This document shows, one piece after another, positions 1-5,330 of a DNA stretch of 5,386 bases. Each line of letters starts with the position of its first letter. Position 1 is the first letter of the stretch. A model generated the notes under the pieces. The model ran no database searches. It was not told the DNA's origin and saw only the letters and a list, made by a program, of their open reading frames with translations. This DNA comes from Candidatus Brocadiia bacterium. GTDB lineage: Bacteria; Planctomycetota; PUPC01; DSUN01. The position numbers and the translations under genes were made by a program. The stretch is from the NCBI GenBank assembly GCA_016782825.1, contig JADHXT010000267.1, positions 1-5,386 of the forward strand. Reading direction: 5' to 3'.

Positions 1-1005
1 GACCGGTGGATGGTCAGGCTTGACCCGATGCCCGCCGCGGCTAAAGGGCGCGATCTCACGATCTCCGCCAGCAATGGACCGGCATCGGCCATCAAGGACA
101 TCGTCGTCGGTGACGTGTGGGTTCTGACGGGCACGACGAGTCTCAGTGGTGAGCTCGTTATGTCGAGAAAGGGCAAAGAAGCGACTCCGCCCCCGGCCAT
201 GCCGCTGTTGCGCGAGTTCAGGATCAAGACCAAAGCGCGTCGCTTTCGTACGCCCCGCGAACGCCGCATGGAGATTGGCGGGGGCAAGTATCTATCCCAT
301 TGGCGGCCCGCAACCTTCACCGAGCCGGACACGGACACGTCCGTGGCCGCTTACTATTTCGCCTCTCAAGTCCAGGAGAAGAACGTTCCCATCGGCATCA
401 TCACGTTGGGGGCCCACAATCCCCCGTTGACCTGGATCTCGTACGACGGGGTGCAGGACGCCGTCGGCTTCGGAAAGGAACGGGATGAACTGAACCTGCT
501 CTATCCCAATACCGACGTCTGCAAGGCGGCGGTGAAATCGTACATCGAAACCGTCAAGCAGTACAACCGCGCTGTCGTCGCGCTGCGGGAAGCCGGCAAG
601 GAGATTCCTTTGGAATTGGCAAGACAGGCGCCCGCCTTCCCCGAACCCTATTACAATCACTACGCCGCCGAGACCGAGACGGCAACCCATACCTACAACT
701 TCTGCATCAGTCCGCTGACCCCATTCGCCGTGCGCGGCGTGCTGTGGCTCCCCGGCAAAGGCAACCTCGGCAAGGACGTCTCGAGATACGCCGCCGCCTT
801 GAAGGCCTATGCCAGCAGTCTCCCGAAGACCTATGGCCAGGACAAAGTCCCATTCCTCTTTGCCCAGCCAACCGCTGAGCTGGTTGAGGGGGTTGCCATG
901 CCGGAGATCAAGAACGCCATCGGCGTCGAGTTCAGTCAATGGCCAAGGAGCCTGAAGGAGATCGCCGCCAGACTCGGCGCCGCAGCGGCAAGCGGGGGGA
1001 GGTAG
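1..1005 (+). CDS. Sialate O-acetylesterase-like (SASA) protein, catalytically degenerate, 5' end outside window
   Basis: The reading frame is open from base 1 and ends at TAG 1003-1005 (334 codons visible). The first in-window ATG (base 10) falls inside a recognisable block (DRWMVRLDPMPAAA, then DIVVGDVWVL), so the real start lies upstream. The order of blocks matches SASA/SGNH-fold carbohydrate esterases, which remove O-acetyl groups from sugars: a VGDVWV strand before the nucleophile loop, GIITLG further on, LTPFAVRGVLWLPGKGN, then VPFLFAQ, and a final WPRSLKEIAARL helix. From family knowledge the nucleophile motif is GQSNM, the second block is GVIWYQGESN and the last is close to DIHPKNKQEIGRRL. 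Here these read GTTSL (bases 130-144), GVLWLPGKGN and SQWPRSLKEIAARL, so the nucleophile motif is changed and the catalytic Asp/His are replaced by Ser/Trp. No stop or frameshift is visible. It is probably a non-catalytic family member, perhaps sugar-binding. Family assignment is fairly sure; activity is doubtful. Confidence 0.75.
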   Translation, partial: DRWMVRLDPMPAAAKGRDLTISASNGPASAIKDIVVGDVWVLTGTTSLSGELVMSRKGKEATPPPAMPLLREFRIKTKARRFRTPRERRMEIGGGKYLSHWRPATFTEPDTDTSVAAYYFASQVQEKNVPIGIITLGAHNPPLTWISYDGVQDAVGFGKERDELNLLYPNTDVCKAAVKSYIETVKQYNRAVVALREAGKEIPLELARQAPAFPEPYYNHYAAETETATHTYNFCISPLTPFAVRGVLWLPGKGNLGKDVSRYAAALKAYASSLPKTYGQDKVPFLFAQPTAELVEGVAMPEIKNAIGVEFSQWPRSLKEIAARLGAAAASGGR

Positions 1006-1018
1006 AGGCATCCACAGA

Positions 1019-1189
1019 ATGACGAATAACGAAACACCTCAGCCTCCGGGAACAGACCATGCGCACGATCCTGCAAGCGTCGGTGTAGAGCCGCGGCGGG
1101 TGGCGGGCGAGAAGCGCAGCGCCTGTGCCAGAGATGCCCCGCCGCGCCGCAGGCGTCAAGTTCTGCTACGACAACCAGTGCTACGGTGA
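1019..1189 (+). CDS. Possible small hypothetical ORF (56 aa)
   Basis: An ATG follows the end of the esterase-like gene by 13 bases and opens 56 codons, beginning MTNNETPQPPGTDHAHDP and ending with an Arg-rich tail. A purine-rich stretch (GGAGGTAGAGG, about 998-1008) lies 10 bases upstream, which is far for a ribosome binding site. The composition (Pro, Arg, Ala) is what random GC-rich DNA gives, and I recognise no family. It may be the start of a decayed gene, since the next frame stays open to 1319 from within this region. It is listed only as a possibility. Confidence 0.15.
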   Translation: MTNNETPQPPGTDHAHDPASVGVEPRRVAGEKRSACARDAPPRRRRQVLLRQPVLR

Positions 1190-1279
1190 TGGCGGTGTGG
1201 ATAATCTCTGGATCAGGCAGCCAGCCGAGGCCGAGCAGCTTCGAGAGTGGAAACATCGCGGGCCGCCAAGAACGCCGAA

Positions 1280-1316
1280 CGGCCTGCCAGGAATCATGTA
1301 TCATCCTAGCAGGCCG
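1280..1316 (-). repeat. Hairpin just 3' of the tRNA fragment, possible tRNA terminator or processing site
   Basis: CGGCCTGC (1280-1287) and GCAGGCCG (1309-1316) are perfectly complementary. After one mismatch, AGGA (1289-1292) pairs with TCCT (1304-1307), leaving an 11-nt loop. The stem starts 11 bases after the CCA end of the minus-strand tRNA sequence, where a tRNA terminator would be expected. Only a weak T-rich stretch (TTCGGCGTTCTT on the minus strand) follows, so termination is uncertain. It could equally be a symmetric protein-binding site. The structure itself is plain in the sequence. Confidence 0.5.
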
Positions 1317-1327
1317 TGACTTATAGC

Positions 1328-1374
1328 TGGCGAGGGCGATGGGACTCGAACCCACAACCACCAGATCGACAGTC
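1328..1374 (-). tRNA. 3' half of a tRNA-Asp(GTC) gene, 5' half missing; likely attachment-site remnant
   Basis: Read on the minus strand, the bases match standard tRNA numbering from position 30 to the end. They give the anticodon loop CTGTCGA (T33, anticodon GTC at 1370-1368), 3' anticodon strand TCTGG, a five-base variable loop TGGTT, T stem GTGGG/CCCAT around TTCGAGT, 3' acceptor strand CGCCCTC, discriminator G73 and encoded CCA (1330-1328). GTC with G73 indicates tRNA-Asp. The bases on the 5' side (1375 to about 1405) do not supply the needed acceptor strand (about GAGGGCG), a D arm, or full pairing of the anticodon stem beyond positions 30 and 31. So only the 3' half is tRNA-like. Tyrosine-recombinase elements typically integrate in tRNA genes from the anticodon or T loop to the 3' end, which leaves exactly this kind of fragment. 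A decayed tRNA pseudogene is the alternative. Confidence 0.6.
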
Positions 1375-1379
1375 GGTGA

Positions 1380-1406
1380 GTGGCCATTTCCGCAAGTCTA
1401 GGCCAC
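1380..1406. repeat. Inverted repeat GTGGCC...GGCCAC beside the tRNA fragment
   Basis: GTGGCC (1380-1385) and GGCCAC (1401-1406) form a perfect 6-bp stem with a 15-nt loop, directly at the side where the tRNA similarity ends. CCAC-CAAA-GTGG (1403-1414) offers a competing 4-bp tetraloop hairpin. The position suggests a possible recombinase arm or core site, but short GC-rich stems are expected by chance at this base composition. Confidence 0.3.
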
Positions 1407-1450
1407 CAAAGTGGATGCACTGTAACCGCTTCCAAGGTGGATGGTTACGG
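1406..1450. repeat. Paired direct repeats (26-bp period) with an 8-bp inverted repeat
   Basis: CCAAAGTGGATG (1406-1417) recurs as CCAAGGTGGATG (1432-1443), 11 of 12 bases identical, with starts 26 bp apart. Overlapping them, 1420-1427 and 1443-1450 pair as an 8-bp stem (GTAACC with GGTTAC plus a G-T and a C-G pair) around a 15-nt loop that contains most of the second direct repeat. Such close direct repeats near a tRNA fragment could be recombinase arm-type sites. No protein family proves this. Confidence 0.4.
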
Positions 1451-1463
1451 CACTCCTGGCCCC

Positions 1464-1485
1464 GTTGCATATGTTGCATGTGTTG
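1464..1485. repeat. 9-bp tandem repeat
   Basis: GTTGCATAT (1464-1472) is followed by GTTGCATGT (1473-1481) and a partial third GTTG (1482-1485). The copies differ at one base. This is a short low-complexity stretch and I see no function in it. Confidence 0.5.
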
Positions 1486-1494
1486 AACGAAAGC

Positions 1495-1521
1495 GGGGTT
1501 TTGTTGGGGGTTTTGTTGGGG
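1495..1521. repeat. 12-bp tandem repeat GGGGTTTTGTTG x2 plus GGG(G)
   Basis: GGGGTTTTGTTG occurs at 1495-1506 and again without change at 1507-1518, and a further GGG at 1519-1521 follows. The three G runs of at least four bases are separated by 7-nt TG-rich spacers. The period keeps any reading frame open (GVLLGVLLG on the plus strand, NKTPNKTP on the minus strand). Replication slippage is the simplest origin. Confidence 0.6.
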
Positions 1522-1815
1522 ACCTCCCCGATGCGGCGGTCTGGTGGTGGGCCGACTCCTCTGCCCAACAAGACCGATGAGGGTGGCAGAGCAGCAGGGT
1601 CGAAGAGGAGGCGCAGAGCATCGGCCGGGGCCTTCAGCTCGGCGTGGCCGTCAATGGCCTGCATCGGTGTGCGGCGAGGCCCCGTACTGGCACGGGTCTG
1701 AGCGGCCGCGTCGATCGAGGCCGCGCCTCAAACAGACACTCCCTGACAGGGCACCCCGCCCCAAGCCGACATGGGGATGCACTCCTGCTGGGCCGCCGCC
1801 GTCTTGCGACAGCCT

Positions 1816-1878
1816 TACACCCAGATTTGGTGTCAGGATCCTGCGGTGTAGGTCAATAAGGGGTAGAGGTATGGCAGG
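1816..1878 (+). promoter_or_regulatory. Leader of the sigma-factor operon with a perfect 10-bp palindrome and alternative pairings
   Basis: CAGGATCCTG (1834-1843) is a perfect palindrome. TACACC (1816-1821) can pair either with GGTGT at 1829-1833 (ACACC part only) or with GGTGTA at 1845-1850, two choices that exclude each other. A purine-rich ribosome binding site (AGGGGTAGAGG, 1859-1869) lies 9 bases before the ATG at 1879. An out-of-frame ATG at 1871 sits between them. ECF sigma genes often control themselves, so an operator here is plausible, but I see no clear -35/-10 pair. Confidence 0.25.
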
Positions 1879-2400
1879 ATGGCCGATCGCGACACCATTT
1901 TCCGGCTCCTGATGCAGCACGAGGGAGAGGTGCGGGCCTTCGTAGGCTCGATGCTGCGCGACCGCGCTCTGTCTGACGATGTGTTCCAGGAAGTGGCCCT
2001 CGCGCTTTGGGAGCAGGCCGACCGCTACGATGCCTCCAGGCCCTTTGGGCCCTGGGCACGGGGCATCGCGGCCAACAAGGTGCTCGAGCGGCGCCGCCGC
2101 GACCGCCGCTTCCCTCTCGCCTTCTCGCCCGAGACCATCGAGGCCGTGGCGCGGGCCTTCTCGCGCACGGAGACAGACGCCCGACGCGAGCTCGACGCGC
2201 TCGAGCACTGCTTCGAGCGCCTCCCCGAGCGCGCCCAACAGCTTCTCGCTCTGCGCTACGAGGGCGACCTGTCCGCGGGCGAGATCGCCCGCCGCACGGA
2301 CCGCACCCTCGCCGCCATCTACCAGGCCCTGTCCCGGGCGCGCGCGGCACTCGAGGAGTGCATCCGCCGCCGTCTGGCTGCCGAGCAGGAGGGCGCCTGA
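1879..2400 (+). CDS. ECF-family RNA polymerase sigma factor (Rhodopirellula/Verrucomicrobium type)
   Basis: This 173-residue protein has the two-domain plan of ECF sigma factors, which join core RNA polymerase in the cytoplasm and recognise a special promoter class. Region 2 covers about residues 10-75, with the core-binding stretch DDVFQEVALALW (33-44), then FGPWARGIAANKVLERRRR, whose basic end faces DNA. Region 4 covers about 110-164, with LPERAQQLLALRY followed by the helix-turn-helix LSAGEIARRTDRTLAAIYQALSRAR (131-155), which reads the -35 element. No region 1 or 3 is present, as expected for the class. The start is chosen because it gives a normal N-terminus and has a purine-rich site upstream. 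The next gene starts directly after the stop and encodes a FecR-type membrane protein, the usual partner that restrains or activates such a factor. Family is certain, subgroup likely, target promoters unknown. Confidence 0.93.
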   Translation: MADRDTIFRLLMQHEGEVRAFVGSMLRDRALSDDVFQEVALALWEQADRYDASRPFGPWARGIAANKVLERRRRDRRFPLAFSPETIEAVARAFSRTETDARRELDALEHCFERLPERAQQLLALRYEGDLSAGEIARRTDRTLAAIYQALSRARAALEECIRRRLAAEQEGA

Positions 2401-4272
2401 ATGCCCGGAACCCCATCCGCTCGTGAGCTCATCGGCAAGTATCTCGACAAGGCTGCCACCGACGCCGAGGTGGCGGAGCTCACCCGCCGCCTCCGCGAGG
2501 ACCCCGAGGCGGCCGATGCCTTTGCCCGAGCGTGCAGGCTCGACGCTCGGCTCAGCCGGCGGTTCCGCGAGCAGAGGAACGGCGAGCACTTCAGGGCCTC
2601 GCTCGAGAAGGCCGAGCGGGCCGGGCCGCCCCGTCGCCGCGCCCGGCGCCGCCTCGCGTGGGCTGCCGCAACGGTCGCCGCCGTGGCAGCGCTCGCTGTG
2701 GTGTGCTGGGTGGCCCTCGTCCCCGCCTACCCCGAGCCCGAGGTCACGGGCACCATCAAGGTCCGCGAGGGCGGCCCCCTGCGGCGGGGCACCCTCGTCG
2801 AGGCGGGCAGCGAGGGGGCCGCTCTGTCTCTGGGCGGCTACTGCCGCGTGGCCATCGACCCAAACAGCGCGGTCAAGATCTCGGGATCGCCACGGCGCGA
2901 GCGCATCGTCCTCGAGCGGGGCCGCGTCGCGTGCGACATCGAGCCAGGGGCGGGGCAGTTTGCCGTCGAGACCGAGCACTGCACCGTGTCGGTCAAGGGA
3001 ACCCGTTTTGCTGTGGAACTGCTGGAGAGTCAAGGAGGTCGACCCATGCTGGGCAGACACGTTCTGGTGAAGGTGTTCGCGGGGGCCGTGCTCGTGGCGG
3101 CGGCCGGTGCGCAGGAGGAGGTGAAGGCAGGCCAGGAGAAGCTCGTGCCTGGCAAGGTGGTCGTGACGGCCGAGAGCCTGGCCATGAAGGTCGGCCATCG
3201 ACGGACGTACGCGATCGCGGCGCCAGACGGCAAGCCCGTGGGCAAGGCCGACATGGCCATCATCGGCAAGCAGGCGGTCGGCGCCAACACGCTCTACCGG
3301 GCGGCGATACGCTTCGGCACCCAGCGCCGCCCCGACTTCTGGCTCGCTGTGGGCGACGACGGCCATGCCCACTACGACGCCTTCGGCATGTCGCTCCCGG
3401 CGAGCAAGTACCCCCTGCCCCTCAAGGAGGGGATGGCGTTCGAGTATGAGTCGAGCCGCGGCAAGGTGCGTGCGCGGGTGGTGCGGACGGAGGCCGTGAA
3501 GGTCCCCGCCGGGAAGTACGCGTGCCTCGTCGTGGAGAGCGAGGACGAGATCGGCGACGAGAAACACACGCGGACGAGCTGGATCGCCCCCGGGATCGGG
3601 ATGGTCAAGGAGGCGAGGACGGACTCCACCATCGCCCTGGCCCGCCTCCAGCGCTCGGCCGCGCCGAAGCCCCAGCAGGGTGCCGTTGCCCTCAGCACGT
3701 TCGACACCGACGAGCCGCTTCGGTCGCCGCTCTTTGCCCGCCAGAAGTGGGACGCGTGGATGGGCGAGCCGGGCCGAAGCTCGGACATCGACATCGACCC
3801 CTTCACGGGCGGCGCCGGCGGCACGCCTTTCTGTCTGCGGTGGACCTACACGACCATCGGGACGTGGGTCTCAACCAGCATCTCGCCCGGTGGGGGACAG
3901 CCCGCGGACCTCTCGAAATACAAGGGCATCTCGTTCTACATCAAGGGCCTCCTCGGAAAGCCCTGCACGATGACCTTTGTGGCCAAGGCGGCGGAAGGCG
4001 AAGGAAGGGCGCTGGCACATATCCGGTTCCCTGTGACCCAGCGGTGGCAGAAGATCATCATCACGCCCGACACGCACCCGGAACTGGGCAAGATCGACCT
4101 CAGCCAGGTCCACAGCATCGGCCTCACGGACTACGCGCGCGAAGGGGCTGCACACAACGTCATCTGGCTCGACGAGGTCAAGCTCCACAACGACATCGAG
4201 CTCCTGCTCGATGAGATCGAGGCCCGCGAGGAGGCCAGGGCGCTGCTCGAGCGCAAGAAGACCGAGTTCTAG
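2401..4272 (+). CDS. FecR-domain transmembrane protein, probable partner of the sigma factor, with C-terminal carbohydrate-binding-like domain
   Basis: The 623-residue protein starts at the base after the sigma stop, with AGGAGGG (2387-2393) seven bases upstream. Residues 1-60 are a short helical segment (ELIGKYLDKAATDAEVAELTRR, a LxxDPEA turn, RLDARL) like those that precede FecR domains beside this kind of sigma factor; no zinc-binding HxxxCxxC is seen. PPRRRARRR (77-84) precedes one membrane segment (about 85-107), placing the N-terminus in the cytoplasm. Residues 115-250 form a FecR domain with the typical VKGTRFAV (198-205) and AGQEKLVPG ending. Residues about 265-415 resemble DUF3108-like beta-rich domains (YPLPLKEGMAFEYE, KVPAGKYACLVVE, WIAPGIGMVKEA). 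Residues 428-596 look like a galactose-binding/CBM11-CIA30-type jelly roll (DLSKYKGISFYIKG ... HNVIWLDEVKL). A charged helical tail ends it. It likely senses an extracytoplasmic, perhaps glycan, signal; ligand and direction of control are inferred. Confidence 0.88.
   Translation: MPGTPSARELIGKYLDKAATDAEVAELTRRLREDPEAADAFARACRLDARLSRRFREQRNGEHFRASLEKAERAGPPRRRARRRLAWAAATVAAVAALAVVCWVALVPAYPEPEVTGTIKVREGGPLRRGTLVEAGSEGAALSLGGYCRVAIDPNSAVKISGSPRRERIVLERGRVACDIEPGAGQFAVETEHCTVSVKGTRFAVELLESQGGRPMLGRHVLVKVFAGAVLVAAAGAQEEVKAGQEKLVPGKVVVTAESLAMKVGHRRTYAIAAPDGKPVGKADMAIIGKQAVGANTLYRAAIRFGTQRRPDFWLAVGDDGHAHYDAFGMSLPASKYPLPLKEGMAFEYESSRGKVRARVVRTEAVKVPAGKYACLVVESEDEIGDEKHTRTSWIAPGIGMVKEARTDSTIALARLQRSAAPKPQQGAVALSTFDTDEPLRSPLFARQKWDAWMGEPGRSSDIDIDPFTGGAGGTPFCLRWTYTTIGTWVSTSISPGGGQPADLSKYKGISFYIKGLLGKPCTMTFVAKAAEGEGRALAHIRFPVTQRWQKIIITPDTHPELGKIDLSQVHSIGLTDYAREGAAHNVIWLDEVKLHNDIELLLDEIEAREEARALLERKKTEF
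3032..3048 (+). promoter_or_regulatory. Strong internal ribosome binding site with in-frame ATG inside the FecR-type gene
   Basis: AAGGAGGT (3032-3039), fully complementary to the usual 16S rRNA 3' end, stands six bases before an in-frame ATG (3046-3048, Met216). The following residues MLGRHVLVKVFAGAVLVAAAGAQ read like a signal peptide with an AxA-type cleavage site, although in the full protein they fit the last strands of the FecR domain. Start here would give a 408-residue product lacking the cytoplasmic and membrane parts. It is the best Shine-Dalgarno match in the window; whether it is used is unknown. Confidence 0.4.
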
Positions 4273-4274
4273 AT

Positions 4275-4290
4275 GAGGAGAACCGCGATG
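4275..4290 (+). promoter_or_regulatory. Ribosome binding site that selects the second ATG of the propeller gene
   Basis: GAGGAG (4275-4280) is seven bases before the ATG at 4288. It overlaps the earlier in-frame ATG at 4273, which itself has only a weak AAGAAG stretch upstream. Starting at 4288 also gives a cleaner signal peptide. Confidence 0.6.
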
Positions 4291-5253
4291 GGCGAACGCT
4301 GCACGTTGCTCGTTCTGGTGTTGGTCGGGGCGACCTGCGTCCACGGTGCCGGCACGGGCTACATGAGCTCGTACTACAAGAACGGCAAGATCTACGTCAA
4401 CGAGTTGGGCACGCCCGAGGGCAAGCCACTCACCAATCCCCCGCGCAAGGGCTGGGAGGACTTCAAGCCGTCGTGGTCGAAGACAGGCGACATGCTCGTC
4501 TTCTTCCGCCGGGTGAAGAACGACCGCGTCGTGGTCAACTGGAGAACCAAGATCTGCGTCATCAAGACCGACGGGACAGGCTTCCACGAACTCACCGACG
4601 GGACCCAGACAAACTTCAACCAGACCTGGACCCGCGACGGGAAGAACACGCCCATCTGGAACCGGAAGAACGACAAGAAGGGCGGCTTCATCGTCATGGC
4701 CAGCAAGGTGGGCGCCAAGCCCGGCCAGGAGTTCCCCCTGACCAACAGGGCCTACCACAACTGGGCCTACACATGCCTCATGGACGGCCGGATCCTGGTC
4801 ATGTCTGCGCACCCGAAGCAGGGCTGGGGCTACTTCCTCATGACGCCCAAGCGCGGCGGGGGCGGCAAGTACGAGCGCGTCGACTGCGCCGGCATGGACA
4901 AACTGGGGCTCCTCGACCGCATCAGCCTCTCGCCGAGCGAGGACAAGATCTGCTTCGAGCACCAGATCGGACACAAGCACACCCCAAGGGGACGCGCGCT
5001 CTTCGTCGCCGACTTCGACGTGAAGACCCGCAAGATGACCAACGTCAAGGCCTTCGCCAACAAGGACAGGAAGCCCGGTTGGTTCGCCTATCCACGCTGG
5101 ACGAAGGACGAGAAGGAGATCGTCTACCACGGCCACTCGGCCGGCAAGCGCCCCCTCTTCCTCTACAACGTGAAAGAGGGGACCACCCGCAAGGTGTCGA
5201 CGGACGATGGCGCCGACTACCGTTACCCCCACGGCGAAGCCACGCCGAAGTAG
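4288..5253 (+). CDS. Secreted TolB/PD40-type beta-propeller protein
   Basis: With the preferred start the product is 321 residues; the ATG at 4273, directly after the upstream TAG, would add five. The N-terminus MGERCTLLVLVLVGATCVHGAG is a signal peptide with a likely cut after VHG or HGA, so the protein is exported; VGATC is a poor lipobox. The mature part repeats a pattern typical of PD40/WD40-like propeller blades, a turn with Trp/Ser, Asp/Gly and then a beta strand: PSWSKTGDMLVFF, QTWTRDGKNTPIW, CLMDGRILVMS, ISLSPSEDKICFE and PRWTKDEKEIVYH, five visible units, with partial strands at both ends suggesting a sixth. No catalytic domain such as a prolyl peptidase follows, so it is probably a binding or scaffold protein. 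Being in the same transcription unit as a sigma/FecR pair suggests that it works with the extracytoplasmic part of that system. Ligand and function are unknown. Confidence 0.82.
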   Translation: MGERCTLLVLVLVGATCVHGAGTGYMSSYYKNGKIYVNELGTPEGKPLTNPPRKGWEDFKPSWSKTGDMLVFFRRVKNDRVVVNWRTKICVIKTDGTGFHELTDGTQTNFNQTWTRDGKNTPIWNRKNDKKGGFIVMASKVGAKPGQEFPLTNRAYHNWAYTCLMDGRILVMSAHPKQGWGYFLMTPKRGGGGKYERVDCAGMDKLGLLDRISLSPSEDKICFEHQIGHKHTPRGRALFVADFDVKTRKMTNVKAFANKDRKPGWFAYPRWTKDEKEIVYHGHSAGKRPLFLYNVKEGTTRKVSTDDGADYRYPHGEATPK

Positions 5254-5262
5254 TTTCTGTTG

Positions 5263-5279
5263 CGGAAAGTCTCTTTTCG
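5263..5279 (+). terminator. Small hairpin after the propeller gene, weak terminator candidate
   Basis: CGGAAAG (5263-5269) pairs with CTTTTCG (5273-5279) through seven pairs, one of them G-T, around a TCT loop, nine bases after the stop codon. The T-run is inside the stem and nothing T-rich follows, so it does not meet the usual rho-independent pattern. Read-through into the next gene is possible. Confidence 0.2.
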
Positions 5280-5302
5280 GCCTCCGGCGGCTGAATTTGC
5301 CC

Positions 5303-5330
5303 TTGCAGAAAAATGACGCATCCTTATCCT
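5303..5330 (+). promoter_or_regulatory. Weak sigma70-like promoter candidate before the last gene
   Basis: TTGCAG (5303-5308) and TATCCT (5325-5330) are spaced 16 bp apart. The match to consensus is moderate (3 of 6 and 4 of 6). The -10 element lies inside the left arm of the large inverted repeat; if it is used, the left arm would not be transcribed and the repeat could act only as DNA. Confidence 0.2.

Larger units (their letters stand above)
1398..1727 (-). pseudogene. Possible decayed C-terminal tail of an integrase-like gene (very uncertain)
   Basis: A minus-strand frame is open from 1727 down to the TAG at 1400-1398, 24 bases before the tRNA 3' half on the same strand. It includes GHAELKAPADALRLLF and a repeated NKTPNKTP tail. 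The first ATG in it is at 1664 and no ribosome binding site supports it. The position next to a tRNA fragment, on the same strand, is where the end of an integrase gene would sit, and the HAEL...ADAL segment loosely recalls the region after the catalytic tyrosine of tyrosine recombinases. I see no R-H-x-x-R catalytic block, so the product cannot be called. A chance open frame in GC-rich DNA is a real alternative. Confidence 0.15.
1006..1878. other. 873-bp region without a convincing protein gene; tRNA fragment and repeats
   Basis: Open frames occur on both strands but none has a good start signal with a recognisable family. The region contains a 37-nt hairpin, a minus-strand tRNA 3' half, two close 12-bp direct repeats 26 bp apart, a 9-bp and a 12-bp tandem repeat, several short GC-rich palindromes (for example GAGGC-CGC-GCCTC at 1717-1729), and the leader of the sigma-factor gene. 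No rho-independent terminator with a T-run was found for the esterase-like gene. The mixture looks like an old junction or scarred mobile-element end rather than ordinary spacer. Confidence 0.5.

Noticed and set aside
292..1011. 239-codon open frame on the minus strand opposite the esterase-like gene
   Set aside because: The plus-strand frame has clear family blocks; the antisense one has none.
1125..1319. Plus-strand 64-codon frame with VKFCYDNQCYGDGGVDNLW
   Set aside because: No recognisable family, no ribosome binding site, and its end overlaps the hairpin at 1280-1316. It could be a gene relic but nothing supports that.
936..1361. Minus-strand frame containing the hydrophobic stretch MFPLSKLLGLGWLPDPEIIHTAITVALVVVA
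   Set aside because: The segment from 1256 looks like a membrane N-terminus, but it turns into Arg/His/Pro-rich random-like sequence, runs into the esterase-like gene and lacks a ribosome binding site. Its first residues are only the translated tRNA 3' end.
1328..1407. An intact tRNA of about 80 nt, or tmRNA end
   Set aside because: The bases that would form the 5' acceptor strand (GGTGGCC at 1407-1401) pair poorly with CGCCCTC, and no D arm can be drawn. tmRNA would require a different acceptor sequence and a tag-coding region that I do not see.
1495..1560. Four-tract G-quadruplex
   Set aside because: Only three G runs of four or more are close together; the fourth is about 30 bases away, so a stable structure is not supported.
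1979..3070. 363-codon plus-strand frame overlapping the sigma and FecR genes
   Set aside because: Ser/Pro/Arg-rich out-of-frame shadow of two well-supported genes.
1651..3567. 638-codon open frame on the minus strand
   Set aside because: It lies opposite the sigma and FecR genes, has low-complexity His/Arg/Gly/Ala content typical of the antisense of GC-rich codons, and shows no family motif or start signal.
4288..4350. Lipoprotein signal in the propeller protein
   Set aside because: VGATC has Thr just before the Cys, where a small residue (Gly/Ala/Ser) is expected; an ordinary signal peptidase I site fits better.
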